Positions 1 through 9,033 are shown, numbered from the stretch's first letter. The stretch is 64,000 bases of DNA from Acidobacteriota bacterium (GCA_016196035.1 JACPYM010000123.1:62001-126000); one strand, 5' to 3'. Numbers and translations: made by a program. Notes: generated by a model not told the origin, from the letters alone.

Positions 1-3000
1 CTCTCGACCCGATTCCCGAAGTCCGGTCATCACCACGTGCCCGGCAGGCCGGGTTTCCAAGCTTTCGAGCGCCGCCGTGTTTCGCTCAATTGCGGCGGCA
101 ACAATTCGCTCGCCCATTGTTGGCGCACCGCTCGCGCGTGTTGATGTGGTTGCGGGGATTCGTTGGGCTAAGCTCGTGGTGAGACGTTCAAAGAAGTCAT
201 CAAAGGGGAAGATGTTGCCATTTGTTTGGGGCACAAAAATTTCAGCCCCGCTGCCGACGTTGATTCCGCGCAGGCCGTCGAATACTTGGTCTCCGGCGCT
301 GACCGGGCCGCCAAACAGCCTCCGGGTAAAGCGATTGGCAGAATTGAATTGATCTTGGAGTTGCTGAGTTTCGCGCAGTTGCTTGACCAAGCGGCTGTTG
401 GTTTGGCCGGTGGACTCTGCGTAGGCGGCGAGCAGTTCTTTGGCCTGTTCGTTGCGGATCGTGGTGAGCATGTTGTTTTTGAATTGGCCTTTGCCATACA
501 ACGATTCGCCAAGTTGTTTAATCTGCTCGAACACAGCCTTACCTGACTTGCCATCCACGCTGACATCGTATTCGTCTTTGACGGTTTTTTTGAACTTGCG
601 AAAGTCCTTGCCGCCAAAATAGTTAAAAAGCAGCGCACCACCGACCAGTCCACCCGCCACAATCGCCGTGATTGGATTGCTGAACAGCGCCGGCAAGGCC
701 GACCCGAACGCGCCACCAAAGATGCCCGCGCCCGCCGCCGTGCCGCCCAGCGCGCCCGCCAGCACACCAGCGCCCAACGTCCCGCCGAGGCCACCAAGCA
801 GTTGACCAATCTGTGAACTGCCGCCTGCCTTTTGGCCCAACAGTCCGCCGCCCAACAATGCACCGGCTGCGCCCAGTCCGCCCACTGCCGAACCAGCCGC
901 CGCCACGCCGCCACCTAACTGCGGGATCGCTACGCCAGGTATCTTCGGTAAGTCGCCCAATGCGCTTGTGGCCGTCCCCGCATAACTGCCAAATCCACTG
1001 CGGCCAAATAATCTACCCAAGGCGGGAATGCGTTGCAGGATGCCGCGAATGTTGAAGCCACCATTGCTTACTGCACTGCCACCACTGCCCGCACCCGGAA
1101 TTGGTGCGCCAGAATAGGAAGGGGTCAGAAACCCGCCGTATCCGCCACCGCTGCCAGTCAAAAAATTGGAGGCTGAGTTCAAAAGCCCGCCGCCCGTTGT
1201 GCCAGTTGGCGAGGTGGTGCCGGTGGACGTGGCTTTTGGGTTAAAGAGATTGCGCAAAACCTTGATCAATTCAGACGTGAGCAAGTCCGCTGCCAACCGC
1301 TTCAGCAATTTGCCGAACGAGAGGGAAGCGCCCGCAAAGCCGTCGTCAAAGCCTTGTCGGATCGTGTCGCGCAGGCCACCACCAAGCCCCTCAAAGAAAT
1401 CGCCCGTGGTAAATTCGCTGCCCAGTCCTTTGGCGAACCGGCCAGTGTTGTTGAGTTCTTTGCCAAGGGTTTTGAGTTGCTCGATCTCAACATCCAAGTT
1501 TGCTAGTCCGATTTCTTTGGTGAGCGGGGCTTTGCACAAAAAGTCCCGTTTGCACAAAAAGTCGAGTGATTGCGTAGAAGCGCGCGCAAATCCAAATGAC
1601 TTATCGCCGCTTTTTTTCAACCTGCACAAAAAGTCCGTCATTTTTAGAGGTTTTTGTGCAAAGCCGGTGAGCGGGTCGAGTTGTGTGGCGCGCACCAGTT
1701 CCTTTTGGGCTTGGTAGGCTTCGATCAGTTTGTCGCGATATTTCGTTTGCACGCCCAAGAGTTCGCGGCGACCTTGCGTCTCACTCACGACGCCTTGTGT
1801 GGTGCGCGCTTGTACCTGCTCCTCGTCACGACGCAATTGTGCCTGCAACAATTCCGCTGCCGCACCTCGTTGCCGCAATCCAGCTAAGGGGTCTGGAACT
1901 TCACCCAGTTTTAACTCTGGCGGCTTACTGGCCAACTCTTTGAAGTAGTCAAGATTGATGATGGGCTTGAGTAGCTTCTCGCGTTCGTGAGCGCGCAGAC
2001 GCTCAATCTCAAGCAAGTCGCGCTGCTTGATGGTTTGCTCAGTCAGCAGGTCGTTCAGCTTTTCTTCCAGCTTCAACCGTTCGGGAGTCTCTTTCCTGAT
2101 CAGGGCAATCTGTTTTCGGGTTTCTTCCGCCAGGACTTTCTGGCTGGCGATTTCAGCCTCAACGCTGGCTGTCTTGATGGCGGCACGCTGCTGAATGTAC
2201 TCGTACTCGGAAGTCAACCCTTCTTTGTGTGATTCATCCAGTAAATCTTGCTGGCGTTTGTATTGGTCTTCGAGCAACTTTAGTTCATTGTCACGTTCGG
2301 AGCGCAACAACGAGAGACGGGCTTCCGCCAGTTGCTGGGCCGCGTGCAATGCGCTCTTACTGGCCGATGGACGCGCTGGCGTATGCCCGCTCAGCGTGGC
2401 GGGCTTACCGGTGCGCGGGTCTACTTCCACCGCATTCCCAGCATCAAACACGCGCGCCTTGTAGGCACGTAAATCTTCCAGATTGCGTGAATTGATAAAA
2501 CCCTGATCAAGCCGGTTCACTTGAAAGGCGTTGTTTTGCCGCAGACTGTCCAACGCCTTTTGTATGCCGGGAACTTCCTGGCCCAACAACTTTAACGGCT
2601 CATTGATGAGGTTGAGCACGGCGATCCCGATACCATCCATTGCCGCCGCGCCCGCCGCGCCCAATAGTTCAAACCAGTCGCGCAACTCAGTCACCGCTGA
2701 CGTGGTGTCTTGCAAAGTAATTTTTATTTCCTGCAACAACCGTTCTTTACTGGGCAGGATGTCAAGCGAACCGCCGAACCCGACCACCGAATCAATCAAC
2801 TGATCAAACTCGCCGACAATCTCAGTCAATAACTTCTTCTGCTCGCCAATCTCTTTGAGTTGGCGAATGAAACCGTCTGCCGCGTCAAAAAGCCGACCGG
2901 AAATAAGCGTGGCGATGTCATCAATAAAGGCCAACAGCGGTTTCAGTTTGGCGTCAATGTCCAGCGCTTTCGGGTCGAACAGCGATTTGGTCAACTTGTC

Positions 3001-3918
3001 TAAGCGCTGCGTAAATCCGGTAGTCAGCTTTTCCGATGCGCCCCCGCCCAGCACTTCAACTGCTTCCTGAAAGTTCGAGGTCACGCCATCAAACGTCTTC
3101 GCTACTTCCGCGCCCGATGCCCGAAAAACCGCTAGACGTTTATTGAGTTCGTCAGCCAGCTTGTTCTGCTCGCGCCAGCTCTTGACCATTGGATTGGTCA
3201 GGCCCAACGCCTTGGCCACACGCGCATTCTGGTCAATATCACCGGAAAGGATGGCGCGCGTTTCCTGCCCAATCTCGCGCAAGGGCACGCCCAACGCGCT
3301 GGCCGCTTGCGTCAGGTCAATCGTGATCTGGCGAATTTGATCGAGGTTGAGCCCAGCAGACAGACCTGGCCCTAAACTGGTTTGAAAGCCTTCGATGAGT
3401 TGGCGTGTGGCGGCGGCCGTCTCAAGACCCGCGATGCGCAACTTTTTGATTTGGTCATTCGCCAGCGGGATGGCTGCTTTCAAGGCGTCTGCGCCCAAGA
3501 GCTTTTGCCCAGATGCGTTTTTAAGTTCGCCCAGCGTGGCAATCAGCGAGGCGATGCCCAGCTTTGAAGTTTGAATCGTGGCGTTGAATTCGACACCTTG
3601 CTTGAGGAAGGCGGCAAACAGGCCCGCGCCACCGGCCAGCGCAGCCAACGCGGCCAATTGAACGTAGAGCGATTTGACCAGCCCCGTGAGTTTTCCAACT
3701 ATCCCGTCTGCGCCTTTGAAGAAGCTGCCAAAGCTGGCAGCAGATGCAGCCGGGCCTTTCTGGAATCGGCCTAGTTCGTCACGTAATCGTTCAACTTGTT
3801 TTTGGGATTCTTTGCCACGCTCAAGGATTTCCTTGAAGGCTGAGACGACGCGCTTCGCGCCAGCGGCAAAATTGCTGTCATCCAAGGCATACCCAACAAC
3901 GGCGTTATCTACAAACAT
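1..3918 (-). CDS. Phage tail tape measure protein (C-terminus beyond left edge)
   Basis: The minus frame is open from an ATG at 3918 to the window edge: 1306 codons, no stop in any line checked. AGAGG lies 5-10 bases upstream of the ATG. A hydrophobic stretch sits at residues 86-105, a long charged coiled-coil region at about 520-690, a Gly/Ala/Ser-rich low-complexity part at about 870-1080, a second hydrophobic stretch at 1080-1103, and a globular end with the motif NGNIFPFDDFF near 1230-1245. This order of helical body, hydrophobic segments and Gly-rich tail is typical of siphovirus tape measure proteins, which set tail length and pass through the membrane during DNA entry. Residues 753-796 are encoded by an inserted repeat element. 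It lies 115 bp downstream of a small coiled-coil gene that could be an assembly chaperone. Family call is by architecture only. Confidence 0.75.
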   Translation of the reverse strand, partial: MFVDNAVVGYALDDSNFAAGAKRVVSAFKEILERGKESQKQVERLRDELGRFQKGPAASAASFGSFFKGADGIVGKLTGLVKSLYVQLAALAALAGGAGLFAAFLKQGVEFNATIQTSKLGIASLIATLGELKNASGQKLLGADALKAAIPLANDQIKKLRIAGLETAAATRQLIEGFQTSLGPGLSAGLNLDQIRQITIDLTQAASALGVPLREIGQETRAILSGDIDQNARVAKALGLTNPMVKSWREQNKLADELNKRLAVFRASGAEVAKTFDGVTSNFQEAVEVLGGGASEKLTTGFTQRLDKLTKSLFDPKALDIDAKLKPLLAFIDDIATLISGRLFDAADGFIRQLKEIGEQKKLLTEIVGEFDQLIDSVVGFGGSLDILPSKERLLQEIKITLQDTTSAVTELRDWFELLGAAGAAAMDGIGIAVLNLINEPLKLLGQEVPGIQKALDSLRQNNAFQVNRLDQGFINSRNLEDLRAYKARVFDAGNAVEVDPRTGKPATLSGHTPARPSASKSALHAAQQLAEARLSLLRSERDNELKLLEDQYKRQQDLLDESHKEGLTSEYEYIQQRAAIKTASVEAEIASQKVLAEETRKQIALIRKETPERLKLEEKLNDLLTEQTIKQRDLLEIERLRAHEREKLLKPIINLDYFKELASKPPELKLGEVPDPLAGLRQRGAAAELLQAQLRRDEEQVQARTTQGVVSETQGRRELLGVQTKYRDKLIEAYQAQKELVRATQLDPLTGFAQKPLKMTDFLCRLKKSGDKSFGFARASTQSLDFLCKRDFLCKAPLTKEIGLANLDVEIEQLKTLGKELNNTGRFAKGLGSEFTTGDFFEGLGGGLRDTIRQGFDDGFAGASLSFGKLLKRLAADLLTSELIKVLRNLFNPKATSTGTTSPTGTTGGGLLNSASNFLTGSGGGYGGFLTPSYSGAPIPGAGSGGSAVSNGGFNIRGILQRIPALGRLFGRSGFGSYAGTATSALGDLPKIPGVAIPQLGGGVAAAGSAVGGLGAAGALLGGGLLGQKAGGSSQIGQLLGGLGGTLGAGVLAGALGGTAAGAGIFGGAFGSALPALFSNPITAIVAGGLVGGALLFNYFGGKDFRKFKKTVKDEYDVSVDGKSGKAVFEQIKQLGESLYGKGQFKNNMLTTIRNEQAKELLAAYAESTGQTNSRLVKQLRETQQLQDQFNSANRFTRRLFGGPVSAGDQVFDGLRGINVGSGAEIFVPQTNGNIFPFDDFFERLTTSLAQRIPATTSTRASGAPTMGERIVAAAIERNTAALESLETRPAGHVVMTGLRESGRE
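1531..1662. repeat. In-frame repeat/palindrome element inside the tape measure gene
   Basis: The 15-mer TTTGCACAAAAAGTC occurs exactly at 1531-1545 and 1549-1563. A third copy sharing 13 bases (TGCACAAAAAGTC) is at 1623-1635, and its inverted partner TTTTTGTGCAAA is at 1651-1662, giving a 10-bp hairpin stem with an 18-nt loop. The reading frame stays open through all copies, which appear in the protein as repeated DFLCK/DFLCR. This resembles selfish palindromic elements that insert in frame into genes, such as the Rickettsia palindromic elements; whether it is a family in this genome cannot be seen from one copy. Confidence 0.6.
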
Positions 3919-4033
3919 TTGCGGCCTCTCAGTTTGGCAATTACCGAGAAGGCTGTTGCAGGGCTGGCCTGCGGCGAGTCGGTGGGATAATTTCAGGGGG
4001 AGTTTACGGTTTTTACTGATAAAAGCCAGTGAA

Positions 4034-4525
4034 TTATATGGCGGCAGTGGTTGGCGTCAGCGATTCTCGCGCCTTTTGGAGTCGCCATTTGACCGCCGCA
4101 ATTTCGCCCAGCGTCGCTGGCAATTCGCCGGAGCGCTCACCCTTCTTTCGCAACCGCTCAAGCTCGGCTTCTGCATCCTGAACTCGTTTTTCGAGCGTCG
4201 GACGGTTACGTTCAATCTCCAACACTTGGCTGGCTTCTATCGCCTCACCTTTTGCGTGCTCACAGGCTGCTTCAGCTTCCCGAAACTGCGCGACTGCGGT
4301 ATCGCTGGTTTCACAGACTGTTACAAAACGCGGATCGTTTTTTGCGAGCAGTCCCAATTGCACGACAAATTCAAAATCACGTTTATTGATGACCGCGTTA
4401 ATTGCTGCGGATTGAATCGGTCCCAGTGCTTTGGTCAATGCTGTTTCTTTGTCCTGCGTTTCGGCCAGTCGCGCTTGGGCGGCTACCAGCCGGTCGTCAA
4501 CAAGTTGCGTTTGTGCTGCTGCCAT
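4034..4525 (-). CDS. Small coiled-coil protein of the phage-like element
   Basis: This 163-aa protein starts at an ATG preceded by AAGGAAA at normal spacing. It is rich in Ala, Glu, Lys and Arg, with heptad-like helices at about 1-30 and 75-150 and no Cys-rich, membrane or signal segment. I do not recognise a family. It is the only gene between ssb and the tape measure gene, where siphoviruses usually encode tape measure chaperones, so a chaperone or tail role is possible but unproven. It is co-oriented with both neighbours and probably cotranscribed with the tape measure gene 115 bp downstream. Confidence 0.6.
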   Translation of the reverse strand: MAAAQTQLVDDRLVAAQARLAETQDKETALTKALGPIQSAAINAVINKRDFEFVVQLGLLAKNDPRFVTVCETSDTAVAQFREAEAACEHAKGEAIEASQVLEIERNRPTLEKRVQDAEAELERLRKKGERSGELPATLGEIAAVKWRLQKARESLTPTTAAI

Positions 4526-4756
4526 AATTTCCTTTCAGTTTTTCAGTTAATTCCACGGGTGCCCCACAAGGAGTAAGCGAGGCACCCGCCTAGCCAAGCA
4601 CCGCCGCGCCTGGCCTTTACCGCTCGCCTCACTGCTGGTCTGCGGCAAAGTTTTCAAGAAGCGAGCGCGGCACCAAAGAAAGCTGCTAAAAAGTGCTCTG
4701 CGCCCGCTTCATTGCCCTCACGTCTATGCCAGCGAACCGTGAGGACAAACTCAAAA

Positions 4757-5236
4757 TTAAAACGGTATTTCGTCATCACCCAGGCTTGGCGGTGCTTGCG
4801 CTTTCAACGCAGCACGGGCCGCAGCTTTGTTCGCGCCAGCATTGCCGGTCTTCGTCTGCGATGGTGCCGCTGTTTCCGTCTGGCTTCGCTCGTCTCCGCC
4901 TTCGCCCTTGGCTCCCAAGAATTGGATGTCTGAGGCCGTCACCTCCAAAGCTGTGCGGCGGTTGCCATCACGGTCCGTATATTCAGTCTGGCGCAGCCGG
5001 CCTTCGACGTAGACCTGTTTGCCTTTTGAAAGGTACTCGTTGGCAATCTCAGCTTGCCGCCGCCAGACGGTGATCTTGAACCAGGTCGTTAAATCCTGGA
5101 ACTCGCCGGTGACGTCTTTGCGCCGTTCTGTTGTTGCAACTGAGAAATTGCAGACGGCTTCGCCGCTTGGCGTGTAGCGGATTTCGGGGTCGCGGCCCAA
5201 ATATCCGACGATGATGATTTTGTTGAAGCTTGCCAT
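4757..5236 (-). CDS. ssb: Single-stranded DNA-binding protein
   Basis: A 159-aa SSB. The N-terminal OB-fold covers about residues 1-110, with the family signatures NKIIIVGYLGRDPEIRYTPS and TTWFKITVWRRQAE. A low-complexity Ala/Thr/Gln linker follows, and the protein ends in the acidic tip DDEIPF that recruits replication and repair proteins. I chose the ATG at 5236 because GGAG lies 8-12 bases upstream and the protein then begins at the usual SSB start; the longer frame from 5293 would begin inside the octamer array. It lies just left of that array and the primase-helicase gene, so it probably serves replication of the element. A 7-bp inverted repeat (4557-4563/4581-4587) lies downstream without a T-run; 4526-4756 is otherwise featureless. 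Confidence 0.95.
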   Translation of the reverse strand: MASFNKIIIVGYLGRDPEIRYTPSGEAVCNFSVATTERRKDVTGEFQDLTTWFKITVWRRQAEIANEYLSKGKQVYVEGRLRQTEYTDRDGNRRTALEVTASDIQFLGAKGEGGDERSQTETAAPSQTKTGNAGANKAAARAALKAQAPPSLGDDEIPF

Positions 5237-5635
5237 GATGATTTCTCCTTTTTGCTCAATGTCGGGAATGTCGGGTTTTATCCACGAGAGCAACCCGGAG
5301 CATTTCGCATTGCTGAATTCATTCGACTTTCGTTCTCCAACCGCTCCATTTGCCCGCCCAATGTCGGGAAATGTCGGGTTTTGATGTCGGGTTTTTGCGC
5401 GGCTTTTGAAAAACCCGACATCAGAAAAGCCTGGAAAACTCTCTGAGCCTCTCTAGTGCGGATAAAACCCGACATTCCCGACATTGGGCACTTAACCCAT
5501 TGATTCCACTGGGCAAGTTGATGTCGAAAAACCCGACATCGGCCCAAAAAACCCGACATCAAAACCCGACATTAGCACCCGCAATTCGCCCTCGATGTCG
5601 GGAATGTCGGGAATGTCGGGTTTTCTCCACAAGAC
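5237..5635. repeat. Array of 14 ATGTCGGG octamers: candidate replication origin (iterons)
   Basis: Exact ATGTCGGG starts at 5259, 5268, 5361, 5371, 5384, 5595, 5604 and 5613 on the plus strand. The complement CCCGACAT starts at 5414, 5468, 5477, 5532, 5552 and 5565. Fourteen exact 8-mers in about 360 bp is far beyond chance for a random sequence. Several copies are phased at 9 bp as direct doublets or triplets (5259/5268, 5468/5477, 5595/5604/5613), and a decayed copy is at 5521. The array fills the gap between the primase-helicase and ssb genes of a mobile element. Clustered short iterons next to the replication protein are the usual layout of origins in plasmids and P4-like elements. An origin is inferred, not shown. 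Confidence 0.7.
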
Positions 5636-8455
5636 CTACCCTCCCCATTTTTTCGCGCTCAGGTGAATGACCGACTGAGACCGGTCGCCGATCACCCGGC
5701 GCACCTTCAGCGTGTCGCGTTTTTCATCCACCGAAGCCAGCAATCCGGCTTCCTTCAAACGCTTCCACAGCGTCTGCGCTGTGATCGTCAGCCCCTCACC
5801 ATTGCCGCCCATCGCCTGCGCCAGTCTGAACGCAGCATCGGGTTGGAGGTAAAGATTGTCACCCTCCAACCAACCGATCCGGTCGCCTTGCGCTTCGCCG
5901 CTACGCCAGCCCCAGGCTTCCCGATCTTCCGGTTGCCCACCGTCCAGCGCCGTCAGATGCGCGCGTCCGCTGGCAAGCGCCGCTTGCAACAACTCGACAA
6001 AGCGCGTGGCCGGATTCTCACTCGCGCAAAAGCCCTCTTGCGCACGGCCCAGCGTATCCAGCGCGGTCATCACGGCCTCGCGCAAACCGGTAATCTCTTC
6101 GCCGTCCAGCGCGCCGCATTCCGCCACGAATTCAAGCCACACATTCCAGGCCCTTTGCAGATAGGCCAGCGTCGTAGCTGAGCGTTTGTGCGCGTTCACG
6201 CCGCTGCTCAACCATTCTTCGCGCAGTTGGCCGATGTGGCCCGAAGCCCCTGCACGCAGCTTGCCGATGCGTGCATCCGTCGCCAGCCACCGCAAGAAGG
6301 CGCTCATGGCTTCGGCGTACAGTCCCGCGCGGGCCTGGTGTTGGCATTTGGTCAACTGTTCCCACCTCACCGCATCTTTCTCGACTTGCAGGATTGCCAG
6401 CCGCGCCCGCAACGATTGGCCGCGCGGCAAATCCTCGCCCGTGCCGACTGCTAGGCCGCGCGGCGGTTTGGGCGGCCGCACGCTACCATCCGTCCGGCAA
6501 CGCGCCCGACCCGAATGGTTGCCCTGCGCGCGAAAAACGCGGTCAGCCGCGACGTGCAACCGGGCTTGCTCTTGCGCCGAACCGAGCGGGCAAAAGTCGT
6601 CAATCACCAACACGCAATCCTTCGCGGTGTGGGCAATAGCTTCCAGCGCATTGGCCGAAGAAGACCACGCGGCAGGCAGCGTCTTGGCGTTGAAGCCGCT
6701 GCCAAAAAACGCTTGCACCAACGCCGCCAGTTCGCTTTTGCCACTACCCGTGTAGCCGACCAGGAACAGCGAGAAATCCGGGTCTGTGAGCACCGCCGCG
6801 AACGCTCCGCCCAACAGCGATAACGTCACAACTTCCGGCGCGACTTGCGGCAAATCGAACGCCACCGCGCGCACAACCTCACGCAACCGCGCGCCTGTTG
6901 GCGGCGGGGGCAAGCGGCAAAGTGCGAATTGTGGCGACAACTCAACTTCAGCTTCGATCAACCCTTCGGAGCTGATGGCACCGCCCGCGTGGTAATAGCG
7001 CCAACCCTCGCCGTCGTCGCGCCAACCCGTGTGCGCAATCACACGCCGTGCCTGAATGCCAGCCGACAGCAACCGAATCGCCACGCGCGTATGCTCGCCC
7101 TTCGCCGGATAGACCACGGCCCGCGCTCCCAGAATCGTGTTGAGCCAGCGCAGCGAATCGAATTCCTCTGCGTTGACCATGCCTTTGCGCGGCTGGCCGT
7201 CTCCCGCCAGATTGGCAGTGATTTCGTAAACGCGGTTGCTCTCCGTGCCATCGTCGCGCTCGATGTCCGCCGTAATCGTGGCATTGAAATTCGTGAGCAG
7301 CACTTCCGTTTTGTTGTCGTTACGGCTGTCTCTGTCGAAGACCGGCTTGAGCCAGATCAACCCACGCCCATTGGCTTTGTATGGACAATCGCCCGCATCG
7401 TCAGCAACGGCTTCTGCTTCAGTGGTGGGTTCGGAACTGATGATCGCCTGCTGTTTTGCTTTCGGCTGGCTCTTCAGTTTGGCTGGCTCGCCGTAGCCCT
7501 CCGCCGCCAGCGCCTTCGCTGCCGCCTGGAAATCGCCACCGTATTCAAGCAGCGCGCAGACTGCGAAAGGCGAATAGGCGCGGTCAAACTCAAACGGCGC
7601 GGCATTGGTGCTGAACAGGTAGAGGTGGCCATCATTAAATAGTGTGGCGCTTGGTCTGGCGCCGCCTGGCCGCTGCCAGCGTTCGCCCGCGCTGCTCTTG
7701 CCGCGTTGCCGCCAACCATGCTTTTCAAGCAAGGCGCGCACATCACCACGTTGATTGAAGTCCTCGCCGGGTTTCAATCCTTTCGCCTTCGGCTGGAGTT
7801 CAGGCGCGACGTGCTGCGACGGTTTGACGTATTGATTGAATGAGCGGGCACAACTCAACAGGATGTCGCGTTCCTGCGGCGTAATCATCGGGATCGCTTT
7901 CAAATCGCCGTTGATTAACTTGTAGGGCTTACCAGATGAATGGCAGGCCACAGGACTGCCCGCCGTCACCACATAACCGCCCTCGCCGCGCGTCTCGATC
8001 AGGGTTTCGATTTTCCAGTGCTTAAAGTTGCGCTTGATGCTGCCTTTGACATCCGACGCGATTTCAACTTCATGAGTCGCAAGTTTCTGATTGGCTCCAA
8101 TCGTCTCGCAACGATAGAAGACGTGCAACCCGCCTGCTGGCGTCTCGACCTGTGGTAACCGGCCGAGCAAGCCGGGCGCAGCAGCATCAACCAATTCGCG
8201 CCATTCGGGGACAAGTTCTGGCGCATCGTGGTCCAGGATTTCCAGGCCCCCGCTGACTGCGCCACCGATGATCGCAATGCCCGGACGCTGGCCGTTGCCA
8301 AAGGCTTTGCGCAGCTCAGCATCGTTGGCCTGGCGTCGCTCGAACTGTTTCCAAGTAGGGAGCGCAGGCGCTTTCGAACCGTCTGTCTTTATAGGAATGA
8401 GTGAGAGTCCGGCGTCGCGCAAACGCCGGACTCCTTCAAAAAGTGAGAGGCTCAT
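5636..8455 (-). CDS. Primase-polymerase / P-loop helicase-type replication protein
   Basis: A 939-aa protein. Residues 1-210 resemble bifunctional primase-polymerase (Prim-Pol) domains: the acidic motif ILDHD near 72-77, GGLHVFYR near 108-115, and ETRGEGGYVV near 154-163. After a variable middle region, a P-loop ATPase module begins near 545 with Walker A GYTGSGKS at about 567-574 and Walker B CVLVIDDF at about 614-621, followed by an Arg-rich segment as in DUF927-type helicase domains of phages and integrative elements. The C-terminus has a likely winged-helix region (SLTITAQTLWKRLKE-like). The ATG at 8455 has GAGGAGG upstream and overlaps the previous stop as ATGA, so translation is coupled. 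It probably primes and unwinds at the adjacent octamer array. Confidence 0.85.
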   Translation of the reverse strand: MSLSLFEGVRRLRDAGLSLIPIKTDGSKAPALPTWKQFERRQANDAELRKAFGNGQRPGIAIIGGAVSGGLEILDHDAPELVPEWRELVDAAAPGLLGRLPQVETPAGGLHVFYRCETIGANQKLATHEVEIASDVKGSIKRNFKHWKIETLIETRGEGGYVVTAGSPVACHSSGKPYKLINGDLKAIPMITPQERDILLSCARSFNQYVKPSQHVAPELQPKAKGLKPGEDFNQRGDVRALLEKHGWRQRGKSSAGERWQRPGGARPSATLFNDGHLYLFSTNAAPFEFDRAYSPFAVCALLEYGGDFQAAAKALAAEGYGEPAKLKSQPKAKQQAIISSEPTTEAEAVADDAGDCPYKANGRGLIWLKPVFDRDSRNDNKTEVLLTNFNATITADIERDDGTESNRVYEITANLAGDGQPRKGMVNAEEFDSLRWLNTILGARAVVYPAKGEHTRVAIRLLSAGIQARRVIAHTGWRDDGEGWRYYHAGGAISSEGLIEAEVELSPQFALCRLPPPPTGARLREVVRAVAFDLPQVAPEVVTLSLLGGAFAAVLTDPDFSLFLVGYTGSGKSELAALVQAFFGSGFNAKTLPAAWSSSANALEAIAHTAKDCVLVIDDFCPLGSAQEQARLHVAADRVFRAQGNHSGRARCRTDGSVRPPKPPRGLAVGTGEDLPRGQSLRARLAILQVEKDAVRWEQLTKCQHQARAGLYAEAMSAFLRWLATDARIGKLRAGASGHIGQLREEWLSSGVNAHKRSATTLAYLQRAWNVWLEFVAECGALDGEEITGLREAVMTALDTLGRAQEGFCASENPATRFVELLQAALASGRAHLTALDGGQPEDREAWGWRSGEAQGDRIGWLEGDNLYLQPDAAFRLAQAMGGNGEGLTITAQTLWKRLKEAGLLASVDEKRDTLKVRRVIGDRSQSVIHLSAKKWGG

Positions 8456-8745
8456 GCTGCCCTCCTCTCGCCCGCCTCTGCGCGCAACACACAAAACACA
8501 TTTCGAATGCGCTCAAAACAGTGAGTGCAGAGCGGGCGAAAATCGTCGCCGCTGCTGGCCAGATTGCGCACGGCCAGCAGTATGACCGCACGCGCGGTAG
8601 AGTGGTGAGCACAGAAAAAATTGCGTTGGGTAGTTGGTAACGACTGAGACCGTGATACTATTGGCGCGTTCAAAAATTCGATAGATTCGGAATCGGCCCG
8701 TGAGTGTTGCAAGCGCTCGCGGGTCGCGTTGTTTTTGGAGTTCAC
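8452..8745 (-). CDS. Small putative zinc-binding protein of the replication cassette
   Basis: A 97-aa protein starting at GTG (8743-8745), with GGGAGGTGG just upstream. The start overlaps the excisionase-like stop as GTGA and its own stop overlaps the primase start as ATGA, which supports it as a real gene. Residues C45 with H47/H48, then C73 and C76 (PLCTHC) look like a small zinc ribbon or finger; C85 follows. I recognise no named family. Small zinc proteins next to phage primases are common and often bind DNA or the primase. A shorter overlapping frame at 8513-8761 lacks coupling signals and was not chosen. Confidence 0.6.
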   Translation of the reverse strand: MNSKNNATRERLQHSRADSESIEFLNAPIVSRSQSLPTTQRNFFCAHHSTARAVILLAVRNLASSGDDFRPLCTHCFERIRNVFCVLRAEAGERRAA

Positions 8746-9014
8746 TGGCCACCTCCCTCAATCCAATTTTTGACTGCCGCGCCCTTCAGGAGCACCTTGC
8801 GCCCCACGTAGTTGGCGACTAACGCACCAGATTTCAGTGCCCGAAAAATTGTCGCCGGACTCACTGTGTAGTGAGGCGAGGTGCGATCAGTCAGCTCGCG
8901 GATCGTGTAGTAGGTGTCTGGGTTGAGCGGTTGTTTGTCGGTGTTGATTTGCGGTTTGCGCACGCGAGTAATATTGCGCGTGCGCAATTTGTGTTGCGTA
9001 GAAAGCGCAGTCAT
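8742..9014 (-). CDS. Excisionase-like helix-turn-helix protein
   Basis: A 90-aa basic protein. Residues 36-86 (YYTIRELTDRTSPHYTVSP, then ATIFRALKSGALVANYVGRK) match the winged helix of excisionase/MerR-like HTH_17 proteins: a helix-turn-helix, a wing carrying GRKVLL, and a final helix KNWIE. The first 30 residues are basic and disordered. It is the first gene of the three-gene coupled cassette and lies near the integrase, so it may control excision, repress the cassette, or both. A 14-bp perfect palindrome sits 20 bp upstream of its ATG. Confidence 0.7.
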   Translation of the reverse strand: MTALSTQHKLRTRNITRVRKPQINTDKQPLNPDTYYTIRELTDRTSPHYTVSPATIFRALKSGALVANYVGRKVLLKGAAVKNWIEGGGQ

Positions 9015-9033
9015 AATTTATACGATCCCTTTC

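Noticed and set aside
168-914. 248-aa minus-strand frame and several plus-strand frames inside 1-3900
   Set aside because: They overlap the 1306-codon tape measure frame, which has a ribosome site, coherent coiled-coil/hydrophobic structure and no stops; the others show biased, shadow-like composition.
3674-4576. 300-aa plus-strand ORF
   Set aside because: It runs antisense across the tape measure start and the coiled-coil gene, with no ribosome site or domain.
5278-5562. 94-aa minus-strand ORF rich in MSGF and CR motifs
   Set aside because: The repeated MSG/MSGF residues are translations of the octamer array, and there is no ribosome site or domain.
5259-5620. CRISPR array
   Set aside because: Repeat units are 8 bp, in both orientations and with irregular 1-90 bp spacing; no cas genes are present.
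8513-8761. Alternative 82-aa minus-strand gene
   Set aside because: It lacks the GTGA/ATGA coupling and zinc-type cysteines of the overlapping 97-aa frame.
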